This document shows, piece by piece, positions 18,416 to 27,850 of a stretch of DNA of 64,000 nucleotides. Source of the stretch: Bacteroidales bacterium (GTDB taxonomy: Bacteria; Bacteroidota; Bacteroidia; Bacteroidales; Paludibacteraceae). How positions within the stretch are numbered: the first letter of the stretch is position 1; each line of letters opens with the position of its first letter. The notes beneath the pieces are model-generated. The model was given only the letters and a program-made list of their open reading frames with translations. It searched no databases and was not told the origin of the DNA. A program made the translations under genes and the position numbers. Where the stretch lies: the NCBI GenBank assembly GCA_012837935.1, contig DUQG01000012.1, forward strand, positions 1 through 64,000, written 5' to 3'.

Positions 18416-19153
18416 TTATTTCTTTGTGCAAACCACTTGATCTTTAAATCTCAAATCTATTTTAGAATAAATATTCCAGCCAAACTCGTTCATTCCGTAG
18501 AGATAGAACTTTTTCAGTTTTTCTAGTTTTTGTTCGTATCGGTCAAATTTTCCTAAATAAATCAAATGGTTACCTACGCGTGGAATTAATTCCACTTCCA
18601 TTTTTTCATTGATGTTTATTTGGTCTATCTGATCATTCCAAAAAGGATGCTTATGAACAAAGTACGCAAACTCAAAAAGTTCATTGGTCGCCATTTTTTT
18701 CGTTATGCGTCCTGTGGCTACAGGTACGTAAGCCGAAAAATTCAATGAAACAGGCATCGTTTTTCCCAATTCATCTACGTAATAGTTTTCTTCGCCCATT
18801 ACTCGTAGCACTGGTGTGCGCTGTTCTATCACAACTTGTACTTCGCCCGTCGGCGATTTGTAGCACTCAACCTCACGTACCATCGGGTGTTTGGCAATCA
18901 CATCTTCTATATCTTTGGAAACAATGTTCCGAAGCGATTTGCCGATAGGATGCAGTTGGTTGTTTCTGAGCAACACTTCAATCTCTTTGTTGCTGATAAG
19001 TTGCTTGTGATTAATGTCTGTAATAGTTATATTGATGCGATTGCAAACTTTTTCCTCATCAGTTTCGTTGCTTTTGGTGTTTGCAATCACAGCGTAGCTC
19101 ATGCAAAGTAATACGCCCGCAATAATCAATATGTATTTCAGAATTCTATTCAT
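18416..19153 (-). CDS. ftsQ: Cell division protein FtsQ
   Basis: FtsQ is a single-pass inner-membrane divisome protein. Residues 6-24 are one membrane segment (ILKYILIIAGVLLCMSYAV). A POTRA-like domain follows (INITITDINHKQLISNKEIEVLL ... VREVECYKSPTG), then the FtsQ beta domain (VDELGKTMPVS, FDRYEQKLEKLKKFY). The 245-residue length is normal. It begins 14 bp after the murC stop. Sequence similarity in this family is low, so position in the dcw cluster adds weight. Confidence 0.93.
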   Translation of the reverse strand: MNRILKYILIIAGVLLCMSYAVIANTKSNETDEEKVCNRINITITDINHKQLISNKEIEVLLRNNQLHPIGKSLRNIVSKDIEDVIAKHPMVREVECYKSPTGEVQVVIEQRTPVLRVMGEENYYVDELGKTMPVSLNFSAYVPVATGRITKKMATNELFEFAYFVHKHPFWNDQIDQININEKMEVELIPRVGNHLIYLGKFDRYEQKLEKLKKFYLYGMNEFGWNIYSKIDLRFKDQVVCTKK

Positions 19154-19167
19154 CTTTCGTGCTGAAA

Positions 19168-20595
19168 TTAAGCTAATTTATCATCGTTGTTTTGGACAGC
19201 CGTTTCGTTACTGTCTTCCTTATATCTTTCTTTCAGGTAGTTTTTAATTTTTGGCACCATCTTGTCAATGTCGCCAGCACCAAAAGTTACCAACACATCC
19301 AAATCTTTGCTATCAAGCAAAGTTAACAAATTATCTTTGGATGAGATGGTTTTATTTGAAATACTCACATCCTTTAATATCATTTCAGAACTCACACCTT
19401 CTATTGGCAACTCTCTTGCCGGATAAATATCTAACAGTATGAGTTCGTCTAATAAAGACAATGCTTTTGCAAATTCCGATGCGAAATCCCTCGTGCGACT
19501 GTATAGGTGCGGCTGAAAAATTCCGGTTACCTTTCTGTTGGCGTATAGCTGTTTAATCGATGAAATGCTCGCTTCCAACTCATTTGGGTGGTGTGCATAA
19601 TCGTCCATATAAACAACTTCTTCATTTTCAAAAATATGGCTAAATCGGCGATAAATTCCTGAGAAAGCCGACATCGCCGTGCGTAGTTCGTCATTGGTTA
19701 CGCCATTTAGCCAAGCTAATGCCATCGCAGCCACTGCATTTTCCACGTTAATCATCACGGGTACGCCGAGTCTTACATCATGAATGCTTTCGGTTGGCGT
19801 GATAAAGTCGAAGAAAATTTTGCCTTTTTCGTGTCGAATGTTTTTTGCCTGAAAATCTGCTTCGCCTTCAATTCCGTAGGTAAAATGTTTCACTCCTTTT
19901 TTTAATTTAGGTGCTATTTTTACATTGTTATGCACTATCAGCGCACCGCCCGGCTGTATCAATGAGGTGAAATGCTCAAAACTCTCTACGAACGCTTCTT
20001 TTGTCCCGTAAATATCTAAATGATCCGGATCCATCGACGTAATTACAGCCATATAGGGTGTAAGTTGATGGAATGAACGGTCGTACTCATCGGCTTCTAC
20101 CACTACGTAGTTGCTTTGTGTGGAAAGCAGTAGATTCGTATTGTAATTATTGGAAATGCCACCTAAAAATGCGCTACACTCTACATGCGACTGATACATC
20201 AAGTGTGCCGTCATGGTTGAAGTGGTTGTTTTGCCGTGCGTTCCTGCTATACAAATGGCTTTGCTTTGTCGTGTGATATTCCCCAAAACTTCTGAGCGCT
20301 TCTGTATTTTGAAATTTCGTTCCGTAAAATACACCAACTGTTCGTGATTTTTTGGAACAGCCGGTGTGATAACAATCAGCGTTTTTTTAGGGTCTATAAA
20401 TTCATTGGGGATGGAAGTGGCGCTTTCATCGAAAATCACTTGAATCCCTTCATCGGTTAGGTCATCCGTGATTTTGGTTTGCATACGGTCGTAACCACCT
20501 ACCACGTAGCCTTTTGCTTTGAAGTAACGCGCCAAAGCGCTCATCCCAATTCCGCCTATTCCTAGAAAATAATATTGTGTAAATTTATTGCTCAT
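19168..20595 (-). CDS. murC: UDP-N-acetylmuramate--L-alanine ligase MurC
   Basis: MurC adds L-Ala, the first amino acid of the peptidoglycan stem. The 475 residues show the UDP-binding motif GIGGIGMSALARYFKAKG, the ATP loop GTHGKTTTSTMTAHL, the DEYDRSFH segment and DDYAHHPNE near the C-terminal domain boundary. Length and order are standard. It lies between murG (39-bp gap) and ftsQ in the leftward cluster. Confidence 0.98.
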   Translation of the reverse strand: MSNKFTQYYFLGIGGIGMSALARYFKAKGYVVGGYDRMQTKITDDLTDEGIQVIFDESATSIPNEFIDPKKTLIVITPAVPKNHEQLVYFTERNFKIQKRSEVLGNITRQSKAICIAGTHGKTTTSTMTAHLMYQSHVECSAFLGGISNNYNTNLLLSTQSNYVVVEADEYDRSFHQLTPYMAVITSMDPDHLDIYGTKEAFVESFEHFTSLIQPGGALIVHNNVKIAPKLKKGVKHFTYGIEGEADFQAKNIRHEKGKIFFDFITPTESIHDVRLGVPVMINVENAVAAMALAWLNGVTNDELRTAMSAFSGIYRRFSHIFENEEVVYMDDYAHHPNELEASISSIKQLYANRKVTGIFQPHLYSRTRDFASEFAKALSLLDELILLDIYPARELPIEGVSSEMILKDVSISNKTISSKDNLLTLLDSKDLDVLVTFGAGDIDKMVPKIKNYLKERYKEDSNETAVQNNDDKLA

Positions 20596-20634
20596 TTATC
20601 TTGTAAATAATAATCGTCTATTTTGAAAAAACAG

Positions 20635-21732
20635 CTACTCCTTACCTATAATAGCAAATACCTCATCTACAATGCGATTTGCCGAATCTTTTTGTGCCAA
20701 TTTAAGTATATTTTTAGCTAAATTGTTTAGCTGTGTGTCGTTTTTTATTAATTCTAAAGCCGTCGGAATTAACTCTTTTGGTGCGTTGGCATCACGAACC
20801 ATTACGGCAGCGTCTTTATTGACCAATGCCAAGGCGTTCTGTGTTTGGTGGTCTTCAGCCACATTGGGTGAAGGCACGAGTATCACAGGTTTTGCAAGTA
20901 GGCATAGCTCCGAAATGGAACTTGCTCCGGCTCTTGAAATCACCAAATCGGCAATGGCATAAGCGTAGTCCATTCTCGACACAAAATCAGTAACGATAAA
21001 TTCATCGCTTATGTAGTTCACCGCTGCTTTTCGAGCATCTTCGATATAGAATTTTCCGGTTTGCCAAATCACTTGAATATCAATTACTTTGATGGCATCC
21101 AGTTGTTGCATTACGCTTTGGTTGATAGTGCGAGCGCCTAAACTTCCGCCTACTATCAGCAAGGTTTTCTTTTCTGGACTTAATCCGAAAAACTCATACG
21201 CTTCATTGGCTTTGGCTTTCACCTTAAACAAATCTTGCCTTACGGGATTTCCGGTCAAAATAATCTTTTCTGCCGGGAAAAATTTTTCCATACCTTCGTA
21301 AGCCACGCAGATTTTGGAAGCTTTTCCTGCCAGCATTTTATTGGTAACACCCGCATACGAATTTTGCTCTTGTAGTAAAGTCGGCACACCAAATTTCGAT
21401 GCTGCTTTAAGCGTAGGTGCACTTGCGTAACCTCCCACACCAATGGCAATATCTGGTTTGAAGTCGCGGATGATTTTTTTAGCTTTAGTAATGCTTTTTT
21501 GCAAATCAATCAGTACGCCGATGTTTTTCAGTAGATTCTTTCTGTCAAATCCACGCACGGGAAGTCCCTCAATAGAATAACCTGCCTGTGGCACACGCTC
21601 CATCTCCATTCGTCCAATCGCTCCCACGAAAAGTATTTCAGCCTTTTCGTCACGAGCTTTTATGGCATTGGCTATGCTGATAGCCGGAAAAACATGTCCG
21701 CCGGTTCCGCCGCCGCTGATAATGTATTTCAT
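20635..21732 (-). CDS. murG: UDP-GlcNAc:lipid I glycosyltransferase MurG
   Basis: MurG converts lipid I to lipid II at the inner face of the membrane. The 365 residues start SGGGTGGHVFPAISIA, the glycine-rich acceptor loop. They include GGYASAPTLKAA, LLQEQNSYAG, IVGGSLGARTINQ and the donor-site stretch VISRAGASSISELCLLAKP. No unusual feature. It is downstream of ftsW with a 47-bp gap. Confidence 0.98.
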   Translation of the reverse strand: MKYIISGGGTGGHVFPAISIANAIKARDEKAEILFVGAIGRMEMERVPQAGYSIEGLPVRGFDRKNLLKNIGVLIDLQKSITKAKKIIRDFKPDIAIGVGGYASAPTLKAASKFGVPTLLQEQNSYAGVTNKMLAGKASKICVAYEGMEKFFPAEKIILTGNPVRQDLFKVKAKANEAYEFFGLSPEKKTLLIVGGSLGARTINQSVMQQLDAIKVIDIQVIWQTGKFYIEDARKAAVNYISDEFIVTDFVSRMDYAYAIADLVISRAGASSISELCLLAKPVILVPSPNVAEDHQTQNALALVNKDAAVMVRDANAPKELIPTALELIKNDTQLNNLAKNILKLAQKDSANRIVDEVFAIIGKE

Positions 21733-21779
21733 TCTTATAAAGTTTTATTGTAAATAAAGCTTATACTGAAAAACTTTTC

Positions 21780-23009
21780 TTAAATTTCCGAAATCTCAAT
21801 CTCTTCTGCCTGTAAATCTTCTACTTCCGGAGCTTGTTGGAAATTGTTTGCTTCATTTTCAGCTTTTATCTCTCGTATCACTCCCAAAATAATGCCAAAA
21901 TAGACACAAGTAACCAAAATTGACGTTCCACCGCGACTGATAAGCGGTAGCGGCTGTCCGGTAACAAGTCCGAATCCAGACCCCACAAACATATTAACTG
22001 CCGCTTGTAGCGTGATTATCAAGCCTAACCCCGTAACCAAAAGTGCCGGAAAGGATGTTTTACAGTAGGTGGCTATTTGTCCTGTTCGGAAGAGCAGCAC
22101 CATATAAAGAAACATCACAAACAGTCCGCCGATTAGCCCCATTTCTTCCAAAATAATGGCAAAAATAAAGTCGTCGTAAGCGTGTGGCAGGTAGTTGCGT
22201 TGCACACTATTACCCGGAAACACGCCGAAAACTTTTCCACGCGCTACGGCTATTCTTCCGTGTTGCACCTGCAGGTTTTCGTCGTTAATCACATATTTGT
22301 CGGCACCATTGTCATTCATTGAGCGCTCAATTCGTTTTTCCCAAGTATAAGCACGGTCAAACATGGTCGGCATTTTCTCTTGCGGAACGATTTTTATCAA
22401 TAATACTCCCAATAACAAAGCACCGATAAGACTTGCAGTCAGGATACCCAATCTTTTCCATGAAATCTGTCCGATAAACATCATAGCAAAAACCACAAGT
22501 CCTAAAATAGCCGCTGTGGAAAAGTTTTCTAAAAGAATAAGTCCTATAATTATGCCGGATACAACCAAAATCCGGATAAAGTATTTTTTTTCTTCTGCCG
22601 GATTGGCTCTCACTCTTGAAATCAAGTCTGCTACAACGATTACCAGCGATAATTTGGCAATTTCCGAAGGCTGAAACTGTATGCCCATAATGCGCACCCA
22701 ACGGCTCGCTTCGTTGGCACTTTCTCCTTTTATAAGCACGTAAATCAACAACACAAACGACACGACGAGCCCCAAGTAAGAAAGCAATCGCACGTATTTA
22801 TAAGGTACAAAATGCACCAAAAACGCGATAAATGCACCTAAGGCTAAAAAGCTTACATGTTGCAATACAGGTGCTGTGTAGTTGGCAGCTTTAAATGCCA
22901 AGGTACTCGAAGCGCTGTACATTTCGATAACCGAAAATACGCAAAGCATGATAAACACAATCCAAATTGTGCGATCGCCTTTCAAGTATTTTGTAAATAT
23001 ATTATTCAT
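21780..23009 (-). CDS. ftsW: Lipid II polymerase FtsW (SEDS family)
   Basis: FtsW is the septal peptidoglycan glycosyltransferase that works with FtsI. The 409 residues contain about ten membrane segments. The SEDS signature appears as GVFPGNSVQRNYLPHAYDDF, with the conserved Asp in the large extracellular loop, and near the C-terminus as GFGLVTGQPLPLISRGGTS. A short acidic cytoplasmic tail follows. The 164-bp gap upstream contains near-tandem AT-rich repeats and no obvious promoter. Confidence 0.95.
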   Translation of the reverse strand: MNNIFTKYLKGDRTIWIVFIMLCVFSVIEMYSASSTLAFKAANYTAPVLQHVSFLALGAFIAFLVHFVPYKYVRLLSYLGLVVSFVLLIYVLIKGESANEASRWVRIMGIQFQPSEIAKLSLVIVVADLISRVRANPAEEKKYFIRILVVSGIIIGLILLENFSTAAILGLVVFAMMFIGQISWKRLGILTASLIGALLLGVLLIKIVPQEKMPTMFDRAYTWEKRIERSMNDNGADKYVINDENLQVQHGRIAVARGKVFGVFPGNSVQRNYLPHAYDDFIFAIILEEMGLIGGLFVMFLYMVLLFRTGQIATYCKTSFPALLVTGLGLIITLQAAVNMFVGSGFGLVTGQPLPLISRGGTSILVTCVYFGIILGVIREIKAENEANNFQQAPEVEDLQAEEIEISEI

Positions 23010-23172
23010 AACGAGTTAATGAGTAGATAAGTAAATGTGAAAATGAGTAAATAAATTAAAAACAACAAATATTCAAATTACTATCAATAACAACAAATAA
23101 CGGCGCAGCTAAATAACATTAAACAAACGAACAACGAACAACGAACAACCAAACGTCTAAACATCCAAACAT
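23010..23172. repeat. Degenerate tandem-like repeats between murD and ftsW
   Basis: Two runs are visible: GAGTTAATGAGTAGATAAGT with GAGTAAATAA near 23011-23055, and repeated CGAACAA units near 23128-23149 followed by AAACGTCTAAACATCCAAAC. No open frame or hairpin was found. Confidence 0.6.
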
Positions 23173-23173
23173 C

Positions 23174-24508
23174 TTACAGTTCTTTCACAAACTTCTTAAA
23201 CTGTTTTCCCCTATCTTCGTAATCGGTAAACAAATCAAAACTTGCACAACAAGGCGATAAAAGTACGGTTTCGCCCGGTTTGGCTACTTTATACGCCTCT
23301 TTTACACAGCTTTCCATAGAATTTACATCAATAATATTTTCTACTTTTCCATCAAAAAACTTATGCAACTTAGAATTATCAGCTCCCAAAAATATCAACG
23401 TACTCACTTTTTCTTTAACCAACTCTTCAATTTCGGAATAATCATTTCCCTTGTCTTTACCGCCAAGAATCAGCACGATAGGCGTCTGGATGCTTTGCAG
23501 TGCGTACCAGCACGAATTTACGTTGGTGGCTTTGCTGTCGTTAATGTATTTTACATCTTTTACGGTAGCCACGTATTCCAGTCGGTGCTCTACGCCTTTG
23601 AAATCATGAAACGACTGGCGAATGTTCTCCTTGCGAATATTTAGAATGGTAGCCGTAAGTCCTGCCGCCATTGAGTTTAGTGTGTTGTGTCTCCCTTTTA
23701 TGGATATTTCGGATATTGGCATAGTAAAATTAGTATTTAATGTGTTTATAACCAGTTGATTATTTTCAACAAATGCTTTCGTCTTTTCATTCCGTTCTAT
23801 CGCGAAAGGATAAAATTGGGAATGTATATTTCTCTTTTTAAGTTCTTTTTGAATAATGGGGTCACCGCTCCAAAAAATAAATGCGTCTTTCTCTGTCTGA
23901 TTTTGCACAATGCGGAATTTTGAATCGATATAATTCTGAAATTCGTTATCGTAACGGTCTAAATGATCCGGTGTGATGTTAATCAGAATAGCAATATCAG
24001 CCTTAAATTCCGTCATTCCGTCGAGCTGAAAACTGCTGAGTTCCACCACATAGTAATCAAAATTCTTTTCTGCCACTTGCAGTGCCAAGCTGTCGCCCAC
24101 ATTTCCTGCTAAACCTACATTTAATCCCGCATCTTTCAAAGTTTGATAGGTTAGCATGGTAGTGGTTGTTTTGCCGTTGCTTCCGGTAATGCAAATCATC
24201 TTTGCATCCGTGTATCTTCCTGCAAATTCTATCTCAGAAATCACCGGAATTCCTTTTTCTGTCAACGCTCTGACAATCGGAGCTTTGTCGGGTATGCCGG
24301 GACTTTTAATTACTTCATCAGCATTTAGAATCAGTGATTCGGTGTGTTGCTTTTCTTCCCAAGATATTTGTCGGTCGTCCAGCATCTTTTTGTATTTGTC
24401 CTTTATCTCGCCAAAATCGGAAACAAAGACCTCAAATCCCTGTTTTTTCGCCAAGACAGCCGCACCCGCGCCACTTTCACCTGCTCCAAGTATTACTATT
24501 CTTTTCAT
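23174..24508 (-). CDS. murD: UDP-MurNAc-L-Ala--D-Glu ligase MurD
   Basis: MurD adds D-Glu to UDP-MurNAc-L-Ala. The 444 residues show ILGAGESGAGAAVLAKKQG at the UDP site, the ATP loop GSNGKTTTTMLTYQT, the ITPDHLDRY strand and LILGGKDKGNDY in the C-terminal domain, ending SPCCASFDLFTDYEDRG. Everything needed is present. It lies 213 bp downstream of mraY. Confidence 0.98.
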   Translation of the reverse strand: MKRIVILGAGESGAGAAVLAKKQGFEVFVSDFGEIKDKYKKMLDDRQISWEEKQHTESLILNADEVIKSPGIPDKAPIVRALTEKGIPVISEIEFAGRYTDAKMICITGSNGKTTTTMLTYQTLKDAGLNVGLAGNVGDSLALQVAEKNFDYYVVELSSFQLDGMTEFKADIAILINITPDHLDRYDNEFQNYIDSKFRIVQNQTEKDAFIFWSGDPIIQKELKKRNIHSQFYPFAIERNEKTKAFVENNQLVINTLNTNFTMPISEISIKGRHNTLNSMAAGLTATILNIRKENIRQSFHDFKGVEHRLEYVATVKDVKYINDSKATNVNSCWYALQSIQTPIVLILGGKDKGNDYSEIEELVKEKVSTLIFLGADNSKLHKFFDGKVENIIDVNSMESCVKEAYKVAKPGETVLLSPCCASFDLFTDYEDRGKQFKKFVKEL

Positions 24509-24721
24509 TCACTTATTTTCTGAAAAAGGTAAAAATTGTATCTGCTTTTGTTTCAATAATTCAAAATTCGTCAGAATTTTGACATCTATGTGCTCTATGT
24601 TAACTTTAAGTGTCCATTATTAGCACATTTGGTGTTGATTTTTTGCACTAACCTCTCAAATCAAGACACATTTAAATACTATGTGTTAAATGTCTATTTG
24701 TCTGATACTCTAACAATCTGT

Positions 24722-25987
24722 TTACCTGATTTTCAGTGTAATAATAGTTAATGCCGCTAAAATCAATCCAACCAACCAGAATCGAACCACCAGTTTTGAT
24801 TCGTGTACAGGATTAAAAGGCTTGTTTATAATTGCTTTGATACCCGATTTACCGCCCACCTGAAAATGATGATGCAACGGTGTCATCAAGAAAATCCTTC
24901 GACCTTCTCCGTATTTCTTTTTAGTAAATTTAAAATAGGTACGTTGTATAATAACTGACAAACTTTCTACGAAAAAGACGCCGCAAAGTATCGGAATTAG
25001 TAACTCTTTATGTATGGCAATAGCAAAAACAGCGATAATCCCTCCCAAGGTCAAACTTCCTGTATCGCCCATAAATACTTGAGCTGGATACGAATTGTAC
25101 CACATAAATCCGATAGTAGCTCCAATCAGTGCTCCGGCAAAAATTACCATTTCTCCCGTGCCGGGGATGTACATGATGTTGAGATATCCGGCGTAGTTTA
25201 TGTTACCCGAAAGGTAGGCGAGCACACCGAGCGTAACCCCGATAATCGCGGTAGAGCCGGATGCCAGCCCGTCCATTCCGTCTGTCAAGTTGGCACTGTT
25301 GGAAACCGCCGTAACAACAAGGATAGCCATAAATACAAATAAAATCCAACCGTATTTCTGCGCCTTCTCGCCTGCCCATTTGAATGCATCGGCATAATCC
25401 AAGTTGTTGTTTTTTAGAAATGGAATGGTTGTTTTGGTCGATTTTACGTTTTCAGATTTGTAGCTAACCTCTTCTACGCGCTGTGTAGAGCCTATATGTT
25501 CTACATTTTCACGAATTACAGCTTGTGGACTTAGATAAAGTGTCAACCCCACAATCAGTCCTAATCCTATCTGTCCGTAAATCTTAAATTTTCCTTTTAA
25601 TCCGTCTTTGTTTTTATGTTTTATTTTCAAAAAATCATCCGCGAAACCAATCCCACCCATCCAAACAGTTGTAATAAGCATCAAAATTGTGTAAATATTG
25701 GTCAAGTCGGCAAAGAGTAGGGTAGGCACCAGAATGGCAAGGATAATAATGATTCCCCCCATCGTTGGTGTTCCTTTTTTCTTTAATTGGTCTTCCATTC
25801 CCAAATCACGAATAGTTTCGCCTATCTGCATTTTTTGTAGTCGATTGATGATTCTTCGACCAAAAACCATGGCTACAATCAGTGCCAAAATAAATGCAGA
25901 ACCAGTCCGGAACGAAATGGATGTAAACATATGTTGTCCGGGAATGTCATAGTATTTTTCTAAATACTGTATTAAATGGTATAACAT
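24722..25987 (-). CDS. mraY: Phospho-MurNAc-pentapeptide transferase MraY
   Basis: MraY makes lipid I in the inner membrane. The 421-residue protein has about ten membrane segments and the catalytic motifs [33 protein letters not shown]-like ([10 protein letters not shown]) and PLHHHFQ. It is about 60 residues longer than the E. coli enzyme because of an insertion of roughly 70 residues after the fifth helix region ([18 protein letters not shown] and following), which is usual in Bacteroidota. The upstream gap carries repeat R1 (26038-26120). Confidence 0.97.
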   Translation of the reverse strand: MLYHLIQYLEKYYDIPGQHMFTSISFRTGSAFILALIVAMVFGRRIINRLQKMQIGETIRDLGMEDQLKKKGTPTMGGIIIILAILVPTLLFADLTNIYTILMLITTVWMGGIGFADDFLKIKHKNKDGLKGKFKIYGQIGLGLIVGLTLYLSPQAVIRENVEHIGSTQRVEEVSYKSENVKSTKTTIPFLKNNNLDYADAFKWAGEKAQKYGWILFVFMAILVVTAVSNSANLTDGMDGLASGSTAIIGVTLGVLAYLSGNINYAGYLNIMYIPGTGEMVIFAGALIGATIGFMWYNSYPAQVFMGDTGSLTLGGIIAVFAIAIHKELLIPILCGVFFVESLSVIIQRTYFKFTKKKYGEGRRIFLMTPLHHHFQVGGKSGIKAIINKPFNPVHESKLVVRFWLVGLILAALTIITLKIR

Positions 25988-26037
25988 ATTATTATTGATT
26001 TACGATTTACGATTGTTGATTTACATTTTTTCTTTAC

Positions 26038-26120
26038 CATTAAGAAGTTAAGATTTAGTTAAGGTTTTCATTAAGCGCTCCTTAATGTCTCTTAACTTCT
26101 AAATAAATCTTAATGTTTTT
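26038..26120. repeat. Intergenic repeat R1 upstream of mraY
   Basis: An 83-bp AT-rich unit starting CATTAAGAAGTTAAGATTTA and ending TCTTAATGTTTTT. It is partly self-complementary (CATTAAGAAGTTAAG with CTTAACTTCT and CTTAATG). A second copy, R2, lies at 27708-27789. Confidence 0.75.
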
Positions 26121-26178
26121 TTTATTTATTCAACCAAAATGCCACTTTTTAGCATTGGTTTGGATTGTCTTTTGGGGG

Positions 26179-27630
26179 TTATGGGTTTGTTGCTTTTATT
26201 ACCTCTTCTCTATCATCAAAATGATATTTCACGCCTTTTATAATTTGATAATTTTCATGTCCTTTTCCGGCTACAAGTACCACATCACCTTTCTGAGCGA
26301 GTGCGCAGGCTGTTTTTATAGCTTCACGGCGATCCACTATTACCAGACTTTTTGTTTTTTGCTCTCCGTCCAATCCGGTAAGCATCTCGTTGATAATGTC
26401 CATCGGCTCTTCATCACGCGGATTGTCTGAAGTTAAAATTGCTTTCCAACTTCCGTTTACGGCTTCTTGTGCCATCATCGGACGTTTGCCTTTATCACGA
26501 TTTCCGCCGCAACCCACCACGGTAATCAATCTCCCGTTTCCTTGTAAAATCTCGTTGATGGTAGAAATTACATTTTCCAGTGCATCCGGCGTATGTGCAT
26601 AATCCACGATAGCTGTAAATCCTGCCGGTGCCTGAATAGTTTCAAATCTGCCCGAAACCGATTTCAACGAACTGATGATACGAAGCACCTCCAATTCATC
26701 TTGTTCAAGTAGCATCGCTGTTCCAAAAACAGCAGTCAGGTTATATGCATTAAAGTTGCCGATAAAAGGCACATGAACTTCTTTTTGATTCATTTCCAAC
26801 AACATTCCGTCAAAACCGTCTTCCAAAATCTTTGTTTTGAAATCCGCCATACTGCGAGTAGAGTAGGTGTATTTGGATGCTTTTGTGTTTTGAAGCATTA
26901 CCAAACCGTTCTTATCATCTGCATTTGTCAGAGCAAAAGCTTCTTTGTCCAACTCATCAAAAAATCTCTTTTTTGCTTTTAGGTAATTTTCAAAAGTTTC
27001 GTGATAGTCGATGTGGTCACGAGTTAAGTTTGTAAACACAGCACCGTCAAATTCCAATCCAGCTATACGCCGTTGTTCTACGGAATGAGAACTTACTTCC
27101 ATAAAAGCATATTCACATCCGGCATTGACCATTTTTAGCAGCAATTCATTTAGTGCCAACGCATCCGGCGTGGTGTGCGTAGCTGCTACTACTTCGTCGT
27201 TTATGTAATTTTCCACTGTGGAAAGCAATCCTGTTTTGTAGCCTAATTTTCTAAAAAGTTTGTAAAGCAAGGTAGCGGTAGTGGTTTTTCCGTTTGTTCC
27301 GGTTATTCCTACAAGAGTAAGCTTTTCTGAAGGGAAGTCAAACCAACTTGAAGCCGCCAACCCCAACGCATCAGCACTATCAGCTACTTTTACATAAGTA
27401 ACATTTTTGTCAATCTCAGTCGGAATTTCTTCGCAAAGAATAGCTACGGCACCTTTTTCTATCGCCATAGGAATAAAGTTGTGTCCGTCGGATGCAGTTC
27501 CGCGTGTTGCCACAAACAGATTTCCCTTTTCCACTTTTCGGCTGTCGAATTGGATGGCAGAAATCTCAACCGACAAGTCGCCGATTGATTTTTCGATTTT
27601 TATATTTTGTAAAATTTCCTGAAGTATCAT
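26179..27630 (-). CDS. murE: UDP-MurNAc-tripeptide synthetase MurE (meso-DAP type)
   Basis: MurE adds the third residue of the stem peptide. The 483 residues include the ATP loop [26 protein letters not shown], and [12 protein letters not shown]. The motif [10 protein letters not shown] carries the DNPR signature associated with meso-diaminopimelate, so the peptidoglycan is predicted to be DAP-type. It follows ftsI after a 220-bp gap that holds repeat R2 and a small run of TTAGACTGTTAGA phrases. Confidence 0.97.
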   Translation of the reverse strand: MILQEILQNIKIEKSIGDLSVEISAIQFDSRKVEKGNLFVATRGTASDGHNFIPMAIEKGAVAILCEEIPTEIDKNVTYVKVADSADALGLAASSWFDFPSEKLTLVGITGTNGKTTTATLLYKLFRKLGYKTGLLSTVENYINDEVVAATHTTPDALALNELLLKMVNAGCEYAFMEVSSHSVEQRRIAGLEFDGAVFTNLTRDHIDYHETFENYLKAKKRFFDELDKEAFALTNADDKNGLVMLQNTKASKYTYSTRSMADFKTKILEDGFDGMLLEMNQKEVHVPFIGNFNAYNLTAVFGTAMLLEQDELEVLRIISSLKSVSGRFETIQAPAGFTAIVDYAHTPDALENVISTINEILQGNGRLITVVGCGGNRDKGKRPMMAQEAVNGSWKAILTSDNPRDEEPMDIINEMLTGLDGEQKTKSLVIVDRREAIKTACALAQKGDVVLVAGKGHENYQIIKGVKYHFDDREEVIKATNP

Positions 27631-27707
27631 TTTTTTTGTTAGACTGTTAGATTTCAGACTATTAGACTGTTAGATATTTCTGTGTTTTCCTGATAATATT
27701 TTATTAA

Positions 27708-27789
27708 CATTAAGAAATTAAGATTTGGTTAAGGTTTTCATTAGTTAGGTCTTAATGTATCTAAACTTCTTAACAACCTTAATGTTTTT
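27708..27789. repeat. Intergenic repeat R2 upstream of murE
   Basis: This copy resembles R1 closely: CATTAAGAAATTAAGATTTG, then GTTAAGGTTTTCATTA, and ending CCTTAATGTTTTT. Both copies occupy the gap just upstream of a mur gene in the same orientation. Confidence 0.75.
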
Positions 27790-27850
27790 CGTTAAGAAAC
27801 TAATTTTAAATCTCTAATACTCATATTGTTGTTTTTTTCTCAAAAACTTC

